From assembly GCA_028716785.1 (NCBI GenBank), contig JAQUPD010000019.1, positions 1 through 42,378 of the forward strand: 42,378 bases of DNA, written 5' to 3'. The stretch is from Fidelibacterota bacterium (GTDB taxonomy: Bacteria > Fidelibacterota > Fidelibacteria > Fidelibacterales > Fidelibacteraceae). This document shows, one piece after another, positions 8,821 through 19,978 of this stretch (position 1 is the stretch's first letter; every line of letters begins with the position of its first letter). The notes beneath the pieces were generated by a model. That model did no database searches, was not told the origin of the DNA, and was given only the letters and a program-made list of their open reading frames with translations. The position numbers and the translations under genes are program-made.

Positions 8821-10683
8821 TCAAAAAGCAAATAAAAGCGCAATAAGAAAGTGTTTTTCAGGTTGCTCCCATCGATGAAATCCGTCTGAAGGGTCTTGAA
8901 CCACAAAAGGGAATTCGAGTCTAATAGGACCAATGATGGTTGAATACATGAGTCCCGGTCCTGCGCTTACGTAAAATTTCTCAGGATCCCACAATCCTGT
9001 AAATGATTCATTCAAACGGCCAGCATCCACAAAAAATTCAAGCCCAAAATTTCTAAAAAGATCAATTCGTAACTCAATATTTGCCAGAATTTTCGCATAA
9101 TCAGCATAAATTATGAGTCCATCCGGAGTTTTAAATTCCCGTCCAATAGATTGAGACCACCCTCGAACCGTCGTTTCTGTTCCCAACCGGTACATAACAA
9201 TGAGAGGCGGTTTATCGGTCCTGTTATCAATAAAACCTGTCTCAACTCTTGCAGCAAGCACCCCTTTCTCAAAAAGAGCCTGATAGCGGCTTACTGATAC
9301 ATCCCACTGGTAATAATTAGTAGGACTTCCAGATACGCCTTTGACCCATTGAAAATCGGCCCACATATTCCACCCTTTTTTGGGGAAGAGAAAATTATCC
9401 CGATTATCATAGTGGATTCGCCAATTAAAGCGGCGTTGAATTTCTTGATCTTCTTCCGATAAAATACTTTCAACTCTTCGAAGGGTAAAACTGGCAATGG
9501 TATTGAGTTTGCGCTCCATTTTCCACAGAGAAGAGACTTCAAAACCGGTGGTAATCAATTCATCATTTTCATCAATATCCTGGGAAAAAGGAGAGTAAAC
9601 GTTTTTGTTATAGTAAACTTTAAAAGTGGTAGGTAACCGGAGGGAAAAAATTCGTGGTCGCGTATATGAGACATCCATCCCATAAGAGGGTGAACTTTTT
9701 TTAAAAAATGTCTCTTGATCCCATACAATGCCAAAATTTCCCTTAGCCTGTAATCGGTGAGCACGATGAAAAAGATTTTTGTGAAGCCACTCTACTTCTG
9801 TGAATAAATATGTCTGATTGAGGTCTGCAATTCGCCCTTGTTTTATCCCAATATTTGCATCCCACCGACGGGGTTTTGATTCTAGCACCTGAACTTGTAA
9901 TCCTACAGTTAAACTATCTGGCTTAGGGGCTACCGGTACAATATTAACACTGTTGAATGTTCCCAATTCAAAAATATGGAGTCGACTTTTTTGGATATTT
10001 TTCAAGTTATAAACATCGCCTGGTTTTACTACGAGTTCTTTACGAATTGTTTTTTCAAGAACAGTATTATTCCCTTTAATGTCAATGTTATCCACTGTAT
10101 ACAAACCATCTTCATCCAAGATAAGAGTGATATCAATGTGGTTTGAGGATTCTTGAATGCGCTCATCAATCGTTATAAAGGGATATCCAATTTTGGCATA
10201 CTCATCCCTCATGGATTGAAGCCCACGCTGATAGTCAAAGGGTCTAAATGGCTTTCCTGGTTCTGCACTTAACAAGGATTGTATTTTTTCATCAGAGATA
10301 AGAGTGTTCCCTTCAAGAGTAACTGAATTGACATAAAAGCGAGGGCCTTCATCGATAAAAATAAAAATATTGACTTCATTATTTTCATTTAATGATAACG
10401 AATCGGTTACATGACAGTGCAAATATCCTTCGGAAATAAAATAACGCTGTATTTCATTTCGATCCCAGTCTAGCACACGTTGATTAAACAAAGAAGGTTT
10501 TTGTAAAAAGCCTCCTGTTTTGAAAGAAATTAATTTTTTCAATTCACTTTCTGGAATGTTCTCCTGTCCTTTAAACTGAATGGAAACAACCGGTTTACTT
10601 TCAAACGTTAAATTCAGAGACCAGAGAATAGTAGGAAATAAAAGAAATCCAAGATAAAGAAATTTTACCGCATAACGTGTCAC
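8821..10683 (-). CDS. tamA: Omp85-family outer-membrane protein, TamA-like
   Basis: Outer-membrane assembly or translocation barrel, 620 residues, from GTG 10683 with AGGGG about eight bases upstream. Residues 1-22 look like a signal peptide. Three POTRA-type domains can be traced at about 30-105, 107-190 and 192-270; each ends in a strand like IFIFIDEGPRFYV or ITLILDEDGLYTV. The rest (about 285-620) is a surface-antigen (D15) beta barrel, ending in a phenylalanine (LIALLFAF) as outer-membrane barrels do. The conserved VRGW (in TTVRGWSQSIGR) matches the Omp85 lid-loop motif VRGY/F. It starts nine bases after tamB, which is why TamA is preferred over BamA; BamA usually has five POTRAs. Confidence 0.85.
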   Translation of the reverse strand: MTRYAVKFLYLGFLLFPTILWSLNLTFESKPVVSIQFKGQENIPESELKKLISFKTGGFLQKPSLFNQRVLDWDRNEIQRYFISEGYLHCHVTDSLSLNENNEVNIFIFIDEGPRFYVNSVTLEGNTLISDEKIQSLLSAEPGKPFRPFDYQRGLQSMRDEYAKIGYPFITIDERIQESSNHIDITLILDEDGLYTVDNIDIKGNNTVLEKTIRKELVVKPGDVYNLKNIQKSRLHIFELGTFNSVNIVPVAPKPDSLTVGLQVQVLESKPRRWDANIGIKQGRIADLNQTYLFTEVEWLHKNLFHRAHRLQAKGNFGIVWDQETFFKKSSPSYGMDVSYTRPRIFSLRLPTTFKVYYNKNVYSPFSQDIDENDELITTGFEVSSLWKMERKLNTIASFTLRRVESILSEEDQEIQRRFNWRIHYDNRDNFLFPKKGWNMWADFQWVKGVSGSPTNYYQWDVSVSRYQALFEKGVLAARVETGFIDNRTDKPPLIVMYRLGTETTVRGWSQSIGREFKTPDGLIIYADYAKILANIELRIDLFRNFGLEFFVDAGRLNESFTGLWDPEKFYVSAGPGLMYSTIIGPIRLEFPFVVQDPSDGFHRWEQPEKHFLIALLFAF

Positions 10684-10692
10684 TGAGAGCCC

Positions 10693-13600
10693 CTAGTACT
10701 GAAAGCGAATACGATAAGAAAAGGATACACTTTCATCATCCGCTTTTCCAATAATTGAAATATTCCGGTTCAATCGATATTCAAGTTCAATGTTTCTGTT
10801 TGCATTATCATTATTTAAGGCTTGTTCATAACTCACATATAAATTTTTCCCAACCCGACGCTCTAAAAGAATGGTAAGGCTATCTAAATTTGGACTCTCA
10901 AATAATGAGCCTTGCGATTTTAAATCAACCCGTTCGAATCCCCCCCACTCACTGGCTGTTCGTTCTAATTCTTTTTCAAAAATTGTTTCCAAATAATTTT
11001 GCGCTGCACCTGTGATCAGCTGATTGTTATCGACTGTCCCCGTTGTTAAAAGTTGGATAATTTCAGCTTGGGTTGTAAACATATTTTTTTCATCAAAGAG
11101 TTCAATAGAAAGTTTATCAATATCCCCTGAAACTGTTGCAATAACATGGTTTGATCCATCCAGAACAGGGGTAATTGCCTGAAAATTTAAAGAGATTTGA
11201 TTTGCATAGGGATCAAAAGTTATTTCACCTGATTCGATATCAAAAATAGCACTGTAATAATAAAATTTCCCAGATCGTACGGAAAGACTACCCGACATTA
11301 TTTGAGAATTATATCCCCGTTTTTCTAAAACGACTTCTCCTTCTAGTTCAATGTCGACCAATTCATTTCGTAAAAAGACATTTCCATTGACAGGTAATTC
11401 TAAAATATACTCGAAAATTGTTTTGTTCTCGTCAATAGATGGTTTGAGGACAGCCTTTTTAAAATCAAAATTTAAAACACCCTCTTTGGCGCTATAAATA
11501 CCTTCTGCCCTTAGGGTATCTCTTCCTTTTAGCGTTATATCACCATCACCCACAAGATTAATTCTATCATTTAATGTCCGAATGTATATGTTATTTCCTC
11601 TCAATCGCAAATCTAACTGTGGTTTTACAAAGTCTTCAAGATCAAGAGTGCCTGTTAAGGTAACATTTCTATTTTTAGATATATCTTGTGAAAAGCTAAA
11701 CAGGCGAGAATCATGTTTTTCCATATTTCCTTTAAGATTTACTTCAAGAATATTATTCTGAGCCGTAAGGATTCCTTGGACATTTTGGATAGGGTTCAGC
11801 AAACCTTGAAAAATAAGTGTGCTTTCTTTTACGTGAACAAAACCATTAATAGTTGGTTTCAAGGGGGATCCTGTTAGGGTAAGTTGTGTGATAAAATTCC
11901 CCTCTGCTTCATTCAAAAAGGATAAAAAAGGTGTTAAATATGACAATTTTTTATCTGACCCGTTAAAATAAATTAAGAGCGTATCACTTTCATTGATTCG
12001 TTGTGAAACAGGTTGTAATCGTAAATCTACAGGAAAAGATCCCATGATAGAATAGTCCCCCGAAGGATTCTTAAAGTTCAAATTTCTTATTGAAACACTT
12101 TTATCTTTATATTGCATTTGGGATAATACTTGTTCGAAATAAAAACCATTTATCTCAACATTCTGAAACATAAGATTAGTTTTCATTACTGGATCGTGAT
12201 AGTACCCTTGTGCCTGAAAGATTCCTTCAACACTCCCTTTAATGGGGGAATTATCTTTGAGGAAGGATGAGACAACATCAAGAGGAAATTGTTGGAAATC
12301 CACCTCAAAGACAAAAGGCGATGTTTGAGAAAAATGACTATCAACTCCTTTCCTTATCCCAATATTCATAGGAAATCGACCCATAAAATTTAGGGATTTT
12401 TCTGGATTTTGGATAATATCTCCTTTCTCAACAAGTAAGAGAGAATCTCTGTATATAGCTGTTACAGATATATTTTTAAAGGAATAGTCATCATAAACAA
12501 AATCTTGAATATTACCACCAAAATGAAGGATTGGGTTCTTATAATTGCCATAGACATCAAGGGTAAAATCTGTCTGTCCATCTGCAGGAACGTTATAAGA
12601 ACCGAGGGAAAGAAGATCAGAAAGATCGAGTGATGTACCTTTGACATGTGCGAAAAACTGATGTTCGGTATTCCACGATGCCTCTGCTTCAAATAAGCCA
12701 TTGTTAAACCGTAGGATAAGGGGTGATACACGTTTTTCATCAGACCGAAAATTAACATGAAAAGGGGCATTCAAATAAAGATTTTCCCCCTGAATATTGG
12801 CAGCAAATTCTTGAACCATCACTAAACTATCAAGGGTTAACAATCCAACAAGTTCCATTTCATTCTCATTACTTTCAAGAGAGAGAGAACTAACAAAAAT
12901 TGTATCATTTTCAAATTCCAGAAAGACACTCCCTTCCTGAAAAGCATAGGGTGTTATAGTTAATCCTGAAAAATCCACAAAGAGATTTCCAGAAGGATGA
13001 GATTTGATGTGCTTAATTGACGCAGCTCCACGAGCTCGGGAGAGATGATGCGACTTTCGGTAGGCTTCATCAATCAAATAAATCGTTGATAAATCAGGAT
13101 TGGATAAAAGTCCCTTTATGCGCCCCTGAATTTTTGCTTCATTAATACCAATTTCATCATTCTGGGCTAAAAAGGTTTGAAAATGATCAGCAAACATTTC
13201 AAACTGGATATCCAGGGTTGACAAAGAATCGATGTGTCCTTGCAATTCAAACACCATTCCTGGAATGCGTAGAAAGGTTGTATCACAAAAAATGATATTT
13301 TGATCTTTATACAAAACCGTGCCATCAATTTCTGTTATAGATAAGTCCTGCTTATAGGTTCCTTCCCAAAAATAGGAAATCATTAAAGAATCAGGAAAAT
13401 GGCCTACAGCCAACAGATCCCCTGAAATTCCAACCTCATTAAGAAAAGGAATCGTATCAGGGAAAGAAAGTTTTTGAAGTGATGCATCAAGCGCAATATT
13501 TCCATGATGATAGGTGCAATTTTTTATTATAGCATCAAGATAAGTGTTTTTCACTGTTACATGGTTAATTTCTACGCTATCAGAAAAAAGATGAAGGGCT

Positions 13601-14511
13601 CCATCAAACTGACGAAGAACATCATGAGCAAGAATACCTTGAATAGAAAAATTTCCACGAAAATGTTCTTTATTGCCCGAAAAATCCATAAACATATCCA
13701 GGACATCATTGGGATAGGCCTTAAAAAATGATAGATATTGAGCAGGTTTGAACGATTGAATAAGACCTTCCCCTTTAAAAGGAAACGTTTCTACCAGTTG
13801 TAATTTTCCTAACAAGTCAATATAAACGTCGTTAATTGATGAGAAAAGATGATGAATTTTTACCAGATTATTCGTCACAGAAATTGATGTATTTAAGCTA
13901 TCAACGGAAATATTATTTCTAGGAATCACAAAAGATACCTGTTGGGCCATTAAATTTGTCTTTAATCCTCGGGTATTTAGAGAAAAATTTCCGTAAAGAT
14001 CCTGGAGTTGCAGGTTTTTTTCATCATCCTGTTCTCGCACCACTACGCCATCTTCAATCAGAATCGTTTTAACTTTAAATGCTGGAAGTTTGTTTAAAAA
14101 TGCCACAATTTTTTCGGGTGACGCTTTTACCATTCCTCTTGAGGAATCAGAGTACGAAATAAAAACAGGGTGTGAAATTTTCAAGGTATCAAACGTATGT
14201 GTGGCTAAAAGTGAGAAGATATTTTTATAGCTAATAAACACGGTATCAGCTTGAAACATAAAGGTATGTTGTTTATTGGCAATTTGAAGAGAATCTGCAT
14301 AGAGTGCACGATTTATATTACCATCCACAGTATAAAAAAAGAATTCAGCATTTAGGGATTGTTCTAATTTTTTTGTAATTGATTGAGAGAGGGGTTCGAA
14401 CCAATAGCGCGGATTGAAAAAAACAACCAGAAATACACCCAATAAAAAAATGAAAAGAAAAGGAATAATTGTTTTTTTAGGATGATGATGTATTTGTTTC
14501 TTAGGTGTCAT
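10693..14511 (-). CDS. tamB: TamB-like inner-membrane-anchored translocation/assembly protein (DUF490)
   Basis: Very large envelope protein, 1272 residues, with one N-terminal membrane helix (about 16-33, IIPFLFIFLLGVFLVVFF) and then a long run of short beta strands, as in AsmA/TamB proteins that form a groove across the periplasm. These proteins take part in outer-membrane protein assembly and in phospholipid transport between membranes. The C-terminal DUF490 region is recognisable: FDPYANQISLNFQA, the LLTTGTVDNNQL stretch, and the terminal barrel-interacting strands NLYVSYEQAL and FSYRIRFQY. ATG 14511 follows AGAAGAAG. Directly followed by the Omp85 gene, its usual partner. The middle of the protein is low in conserved motifs. 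Confidence 0.88.
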   Translation of the reverse strand: MTPKKQIHHHPKKTIIPFLFIFLLGVFLVVFFNPRYWFEPLSQSITKKLEQSLNAEFFFYTVDGNINRALYADSLQIANKQHTFMFQADTVFISYKNIFSLLATHTFDTLKISHPVFISYSDSSRGMVKASPEKIVAFLNKLPAFKVKTILIEDGVVVREQDDEKNLQLQDLYGNFSLNTRGLKTNLMAQQVSFVIPRNNISVDSLNTSISVTNNLVKIHHLFSSINDVYIDLLGKLQLVETFPFKGEGLIQSFKPAQYLSFFKAYPNDVLDMFMDFSGNKEHFRGNFSIQGILAHDVLRQFDGALHLFSDSVEINHVTVKNTYLDAIIKNCTYHHGNIALDASLQKLSFPDTIPFLNEVGISGDLLAVGHFPDSLMISYFWEGTYKQDLSITEIDGTVLYKDQNIIFCDTTFLRIPGMVFELQGHIDSLSTLDIQFEMFADHFQTFLAQNDEIGINEAKIQGRIKGLLSNPDLSTIYLIDEAYRKSHHLSRARGAASIKHIKSHPSGNLFVDFSGLTITPYAFQEGSVFLEFENDTIFVSSLSLESNENEMELVGLLTLDSLVMVQEFAANIQGENLYLNAPFHVNFRSDEKRVSPLILRFNNGLFEAEASWNTEHQFFAHVKGTSLDLSDLLSLGSYNVPADGQTDFTLDVYGNYKNPILHFGGNIQDFVYDDYSFKNISVTAIYRDSLLLVEKGDIIQNPEKSLNFMGRFPMNIGIRKGVDSHFSQTSPFVFEVDFQQFPLDVVSSFLKDNSPIKGSVEGIFQAQGYYHDPVMKTNLMFQNVEINGFYFEQVLSQMQYKDKSVSIRNLNFKNPSGDYSIMGSFPVDLRLQPVSQRINESDTLLIYFNGSDKKLSYLTPFLSFLNEAEGNFITQLTLTGSPLKPTINGFVHVKESTLIFQGLLNPIQNVQGILTAQNNILEVNLKGNMEKHDSRLFSFSQDISKNRNVTLTGTLDLEDFVKPQLDLRLRGNNIYIRTLNDRINLVGDGDITLKGRDTLRAEGIYSAKEGVLNFDFKKAVLKPSIDENKTIFEYILELPVNGNVFLRNELVDIELEGEVVLEKRGYNSQIMSGSLSVRSGKFYYYSAIFDIESGEITFDPYANQISLNFQAITPVLDGSNHVIATVSGDIDKLSIELFDEKNMFTTQAEIIQLLTTGTVDNNQLITGAAQNYLETIFEKELERTASEWGGFERVDLKSQGSLFESPNLDSLTILLERRVGKNLYVSYEQALNNDNANRNIELEYRLNRNISIIGKADDESVSFSYRIRFQY

Positions 14512-14563
14512 AGAACTTCTTCTTTATAATGATAAACTAAAAAAAATTAAAATAAGAGTAAAT

Positions 14564-14590
14564 AGAGGGGCAGTTTAACCCTGCCCTTTT
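14564..14590 (-). terminator. Probable terminator after dnaK
   Basis: Inverted repeat GGGCAG (14568-14573) and CTGCCC (14581-14586) with a seven-base loop, extended by G-U and A-U pairs. On the minus strand the stem is followed by an interrupted T-rich stretch rather than a clean U run; on the plus strand it has TTTTT directly after. It sits between the dnaK stop and the tamB start. Confidence 0.6.
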
Positions 14591-14618
14591 TATAAAGAAA
14601 TTATGGCATTTAGAGCAA

Positions 14619-16553
<1,935 letters not shown>

Positions 16554-16637
16554 CTATCTCCTTTATTTGAGTTCATTTTTTATATTATACTTCTCTATCT
16601 CTTATTATATTTTACAATCTCTATGCCATAAAGAAAT

Positions 16638-16666
16638 ATTGTCACCATGTCGTTTATGTATGTCAA
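16638..16666 (-). promoter_or_regulatory. Candidate dnaK promoter
   Basis: On the minus strand TTGACA (16666-16661) is followed after 17 bases by GACAAT (16643-16638), which matches four of six -10 consensus bases. The transcript would have a leader of roughly 80 bases before ATG 16550. Two exact TATAAT hexamers lie closer to the gene (16609-16604 and 16589-16584) in AT-rich sequence but lack convincing -35 boxes, so the promoter used is uncertain. Confidence 0.45.
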
Positions 16667-16673
16667 TATGTCG
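16639..16673 (-). repeat. Paired 14-base direct repeats over the dnaK promoter
   Basis: Minus strand CGACATATTGACAT (16673-16660) and CGACATGGTGACAA (16652-16639) agree at 11 of 14 positions and are exactly 21 bases apart, two helical turns. Each holds two GACA(T/A) units eight bases apart. They overlap the candidate -35 and -10 boxes, which fits an operator. No CIRCE-type inverted repeat (TTAGCACTC-N9-GAGTGCTAA) is visible in the leader. Confidence 0.4.
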
Positions 16674-16826
16674 CATCTCGAAAAAATCCTTCACAAAAAG
16701 AATCTTTCGTCCGCAGGTTTGTCAGAATAAAAGGCAAGGAAGTTCCTTTTCTTCGAAATATTTGGGATAAAACTTATTTTATACAGACTTGCTTGCTAAA
16801 AATTTTCTCTCTGAAAGTATTTAAAG

Positions 16827-17534
16827 CTATTCTTTATGTCCACTTTCTAAATCTACCTTAAAAAGGGTTGCATCTTTTAACAAATATTGACGTGTAGCAA
16901 TGGCAGCAATGGATTCATCGTGGGTGACTAAAAAAAAGCTTTGGTTAAAATCCCGATTAATTTTTTTAAAGAGATCTAGCACATGAGATCCTGTTTCGCG
17001 ATCTAAATTTCCCGTGGGTTCATCGGCGAAAATAATATCCGGTTTTGCAATTAAGGCGCGACATATAGCAACACGCTGTTTTTCGCCCCCAGAAATTTCT
17101 GAAGGAAAATGATCTTTTCGCTCAACAATACCCAAATAATCCATAAGTTCCAGTGCTGATTCCATTGCTTTCGAACGCGAATAACCGGCAATTAACAGAG
17201 GCATTGCCACATTCTCACCCACTGTAAATTCTGGCAACAAATAGTGGAATTGAAAGACAAATCCAATATGTTTTCGCCGAAAATCGGCCAGCTGTGATTC
17301 CTTTAACACAACAGTATCAGTCCCATGAATAATTACATGCCCCTGATCAGGACTATCCATAGTTCCTAAAATATTCAAAAATGTCGATTTCCCCGAGCCC
17401 GAAGCACCCATGAGGGAGACAAAATCACCCGGATATAGCTTTAATGCAACATCCTTTAAAATTAAAAGGATCTCACTCCCAGATTGATATGTTTTTGTTA
17501 TACCGTAAGCATGGAGGATGTGTTCTTCACTCAT
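16827..17534 (-). CDS. lolD: LolD-like ABC transporter ATP-binding protein
   Basis: ATPase subunit, 235 residues, of a MacB/FtsX-class exporter; with two LolC/E-type permeases next to it, it most likely releases lipoproteins from the inner membrane for transfer to the outer membrane. Walker [10 protein letters not shown] (43-51), Q-loop [12 protein letters not shown] (about 93-104), ABC signature SGGEKQR (148-154), Walker B DIIFADEP (166-173) and the H-loop VTHDE are all intact. The Q-loop wording and the ELTVxEN-like FTVGENV are typical of LolD/MacB-type ATPases. ATG 17534 follows the upstream permease stop after four bases. Confidence 0.88.
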   Translation of the reverse strand: MSEEHILHAYGITKTYQSGSEILLILKDVALKLYPGDFVSLMGASGSGKSTFLNILGTMDSPDQGHVIIHGTDTVVLKESQLADFRRKHIGFVFQFHYLLPEFTVGENVAMPLLIAGYSRSKAMESALELMDYLGIVERKDHFPSEISGGEKQRVAICRALIAKPDIIFADEPTGNLDRETGSHVLDLFKKINRDFNQSFFLVTHDESIAAIATRQYLLKDATLFKVDLESGHKE

Positions 17535-17538
17535 TTTA

Positions 17539-18756
17539 TTACATCTTTACTTTAATGGAATCCAAAGGTTTTAGTTTTACAGATTGCCGGGCAGGAAAAA
17601 GTCCTGCCAGAGAAATGATGATAATCAAGACAATAAGTGTCACTATTACATCCACAGGCAATACTCTAACAGGCAAGTATTCTATAATATATAAGTCTTG
17701 TGGAAGTTTAATAAACGGCTGGTATTGTTGCCATAAAAGAAGAGGCAAAGAAAAGAGCAATCCAATCATCATACCAATGCCACCGGTAATCCAGGAAAGC
17801 AGAAAATAAATTCTAAAAGCACCCTTCTCGTGGAGTCCCATGCTTTTTAAAATGCCTATTTCCCACTTTTTTTCCAATAATAACATAATCAAAGAGCTTA
17901 CCAAATTGAATCCTGCCAAAAGAATAATCAAATTAAGAACAACAAAGGTCCCCCGTTTTTCAATTTCCATGGCTGCAAAAAGCTCGCGATGTTCTTCCTG
18001 CCAGGGAATAAGGGAGGTTGAAGGAGGTAAAATCACCGCTATTTTATCAAAAGCGCGAGGATCACCACTCCGAACATAAATTTCATGCCATCCCGGATCA
18101 TCCAAAAAATACTGCATATCTAAAATATGGACGAATCCTAACATTTCATCATAATTAAAGACATCTACATCAAAGGTATTTTTTACAATAGTTTTTAAAA
18201 TGGGTGCTGAAAAATTTTCAATATCGATAGGACTAAGAAGCGTAACCGTGTCTCCTACCATAACACCCAATTGGTAAGCAAGGCCACTTCCCAGAATAAT
18301 TTCAGGAAAAGTTGTTTGTTGAATGTCATCGGTTAAAAATTTTTCATAGGCTAAATAATCATCTAAATGAACCATGTCACTAAACGGGTCAGGATGAACA
18401 CCTTTTACTTGAATGAGTTTTTGTCTTGTACCCGACGCAATAACCTTTCTATCCATAACAGGGATAAAAGCATACTCAGGGAATTTTTCTTTTAAGGATG
18501 TCAAAAGTTCCTGTTGCGCATCAGGCGTTAAGGATCGAATATGAATTTTCATATCGGGTTCCATATCTCGTGTCCGTTCCATGATAACATCTCGAAAACC
18601 ATTCAAAACGCTCATTGAAACAAGAATAGCAAAGGTTCCTATTGCCACTCCTATTAATGTAATGAAAGAAGTTGCTGAGGCCATACCAACTTTTCGACGT
18701 GTCTTAAAATAGCGAAAGGCTATAAAAAAGTCTGTTTTAAAAGAACCTTTATTCAT
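17539..18756 (-). CDS. LolC/LolE-type ABC permease (FtsX/MacB fold)
   Basis: Inner-membrane permease of 405 residues, half of a lipoprotein-releasing exporter. Topology is that of the LolC/E family: a short cytoplasmic start (FFIAFRYFKTRRK), membrane helix at about 25-48 with SFITLIGVAIGTFAILVSMS, a large periplasmic MacB-like domain (about 50-265), then three helices (about 270-293, 315-340 and 365-388). The ending VKLKPLDSIKVKM is like the family's coupling-helix end. ATG 18756 overlaps the stop of the preceding permease (ATGAATAA). Having two distinct permeases argues for a LolC+LolE heterodimer rather than a LolF homodimer. I cannot say which of the two is C or E. Confidence 0.85.
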   Translation of the reverse strand: MNKGSFKTDFFIAFRYFKTRRKVGMASATSFITLIGVAIGTFAILVSMSVLNGFRDVIMERTRDMEPDMKIHIRSLTPDAQQELLTSLKEKFPEYAFIPVMDRKVIASGTRQKLIQVKGVHPDPFSDMVHLDDYLAYEKFLTDDIQQTTFPEIILGSGLAYQLGVMVGDTVTLLSPIDIENFSAPILKTIVKNTFDVDVFNYDEMLGFVHILDMQYFLDDPGWHEIYVRSGDPRAFDKIAVILPPSTSLIPWQEEHRELFAAMEIEKRGTFVVLNLIILLAGFNLVSSLIMLLLEKKWEIGILKSMGLHEKGAFRIYFLLSWITGGIGMMIGLLFSLPLLLWQQYQPFIKLPQDLYIIEYLPVRVLPVDVIVTLIVLIIIISLAGLFPARQSVKLKPLDSIKVKM

Positions 18757-19960
18757 AGCGTAAAATATCCACAGGCTTTACAGCTGAGGCTTTTGCGGCA
18801 GGATAAACAGATGCCAGAAGTGATAAAAAAATGGCCATAGCAATGACAAACAAAACAATCAGGGGATTAATGGAGATAGGTACACGATTAATAAAATAAA
18901 CATCCGAAGAAATGGCAAACCATCCATACGTCATTTGTCCCCACTCGATAAAAAGGGAAAAAAGCACTCCAATAACCGATGCCACAGTTGAAATCAGTAA
19001 GCCATCTATTAAAAACATTTTTTTTATACGTCGAGGGGGCATTCCCATTGATTTTAAAACAGCAATTTCTTTTTCTTTCACTAGGACAATCATTATCAGG
19101 GTTGAAATAATATTCACTGCTGCAACAAGGGCAATAAGACCAAAAATGAGAAAAATGGGTAGTTTTTGCGTTTCCAACCAGCGAAACAGGGTATAATGCC
19201 TTTCTTTCCAGGTCATTGAATATAAGGGATAAGGAAGTTTTTCAGAAAGGGCTTGGTTGACGTTTTCAGTATATTTCGTATCCTCTAGAAGGATTTGATA
19301 GCCTGTAATTTTATTTGGACGAGACAGGAACATTTCTCCCAGGTGTAATCCAGCATAACCCAGGGACTTATCATAATCAGAAATTCCCGTTGAAAAAATT
19401 CCTGTAACTGTTACGGGGATAATTTTAGGAGGATTCAGAGGCGAGGGCATTCCTTTAATAAGAAGAAGATCTACCATACTGCCGGTAGAAACATTTAGGA
19501 CATCGGCAACACCTTTTCCAAGGTAAATGCTGTTTCCTGAAAAGTCCACCGTTCCTGCTGAAGGCATTTTAGAAGGCATAAGAATATGGCGGAAATCTGA
19601 TTCATCCATACATTCCAGCAAAATTCCTTCTGAGCGGTTTTGGTATCGGACGATAATTTCTTCATCAAAATAGGGAGCAATGCGACGGATATGGGGCGTG
19701 GTCGAGAACAGATTATAAACGAAGGATGAATCATGAGTAAAATAGGGATCATGGAGGCTTGAAATTCGGATATGGGCATCAAAGCCTGTCACTTTATCAA
19801 CCAAATTTTCTTCAAAACCATTTAGAATTCCTGCCGTAATGGCGAGGGCAGCTGTTCCAATAATCATCCCAATAATTGCTAAAGCCCGAATAAAGGGAAT
19901 AAAACGATTTCCCCGTGATCGGGCAAGGCTACGATAGGCTAGATATAATTCTAATTTCAA
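18749..19960 (-). CDS. LolC/LolE-type ABC permease (FtsX/MacB fold)
   Basis: Second lipoprotein-releasing permease, 403 residues. Starts at TTG 19960, the only good candidate near the lysS stop, with GGAAAT upstream. It has the family start YLAYRSLARSRGNRFIPFIRALAIIGMIIG with the first helix about 25-48, a periplasmic domain to about 265, and three further helices (about 275-300, 320-340 and 363-385), ending AAKASAVKPVDILRYE, the classic LolC/E/FtsX C-terminus (P-A--A----P-E-LR-E). A loop SMGMPPRRIKKMF before the second helix matches the family's cytoplasmic coupling loop. It forms an operon with lysS upstream and the second permease and lolD downstream. Confidence 0.88.
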   Translation of the reverse strand: MKLELYLAYRSLARSRGNRFIPFIRALAIIGMIIGTAALAITAGILNGFEENLVDKVTGFDAHIRISSLHDPYFTHDSSFVYNLFSTTPHIRRIAPYFDEEIIVRYQNRSEGILLECMDESDFRHILMPSKMPSAGTVDFSGNSIYLGKGVADVLNVSTGSMVDLLLIKGMPSPLNPPKIIPVTVTGIFSTGISDYDKSLGYAGLHLGEMFLSRPNKITGYQILLEDTKYTENVNQALSEKLPYPLYSMTWKERHYTLFRWLETQKLPIFLIFGLIALVAAVNIISTLIMIVLVKEKEIAVLKSMGMPPRRIKKMFLIDGLLISTVASVIGVLFSLFIEWGQMTYGWFAISSDVYFINRVPISINPLIVLFVIAMAIFLSLLASVYPAAKASAVKPVDILRYE

Positions 19961-19978
19961 AAGGATTTCCGTTTATTA

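Noticed and set aside
16736-16748. Palindrome AAGGAAGTTCCTT in the lolD-dnaK gap
   Set aside because: Only six base pairs with a one-base centre; no second copy seen, and no T run, so neither operator nor terminator is supported.
16801-16826. Possible terminator after lolD
   Set aside because: Only a four-base stem (TTTC/GAAA) can be formed before the T stretch; too weak to call.
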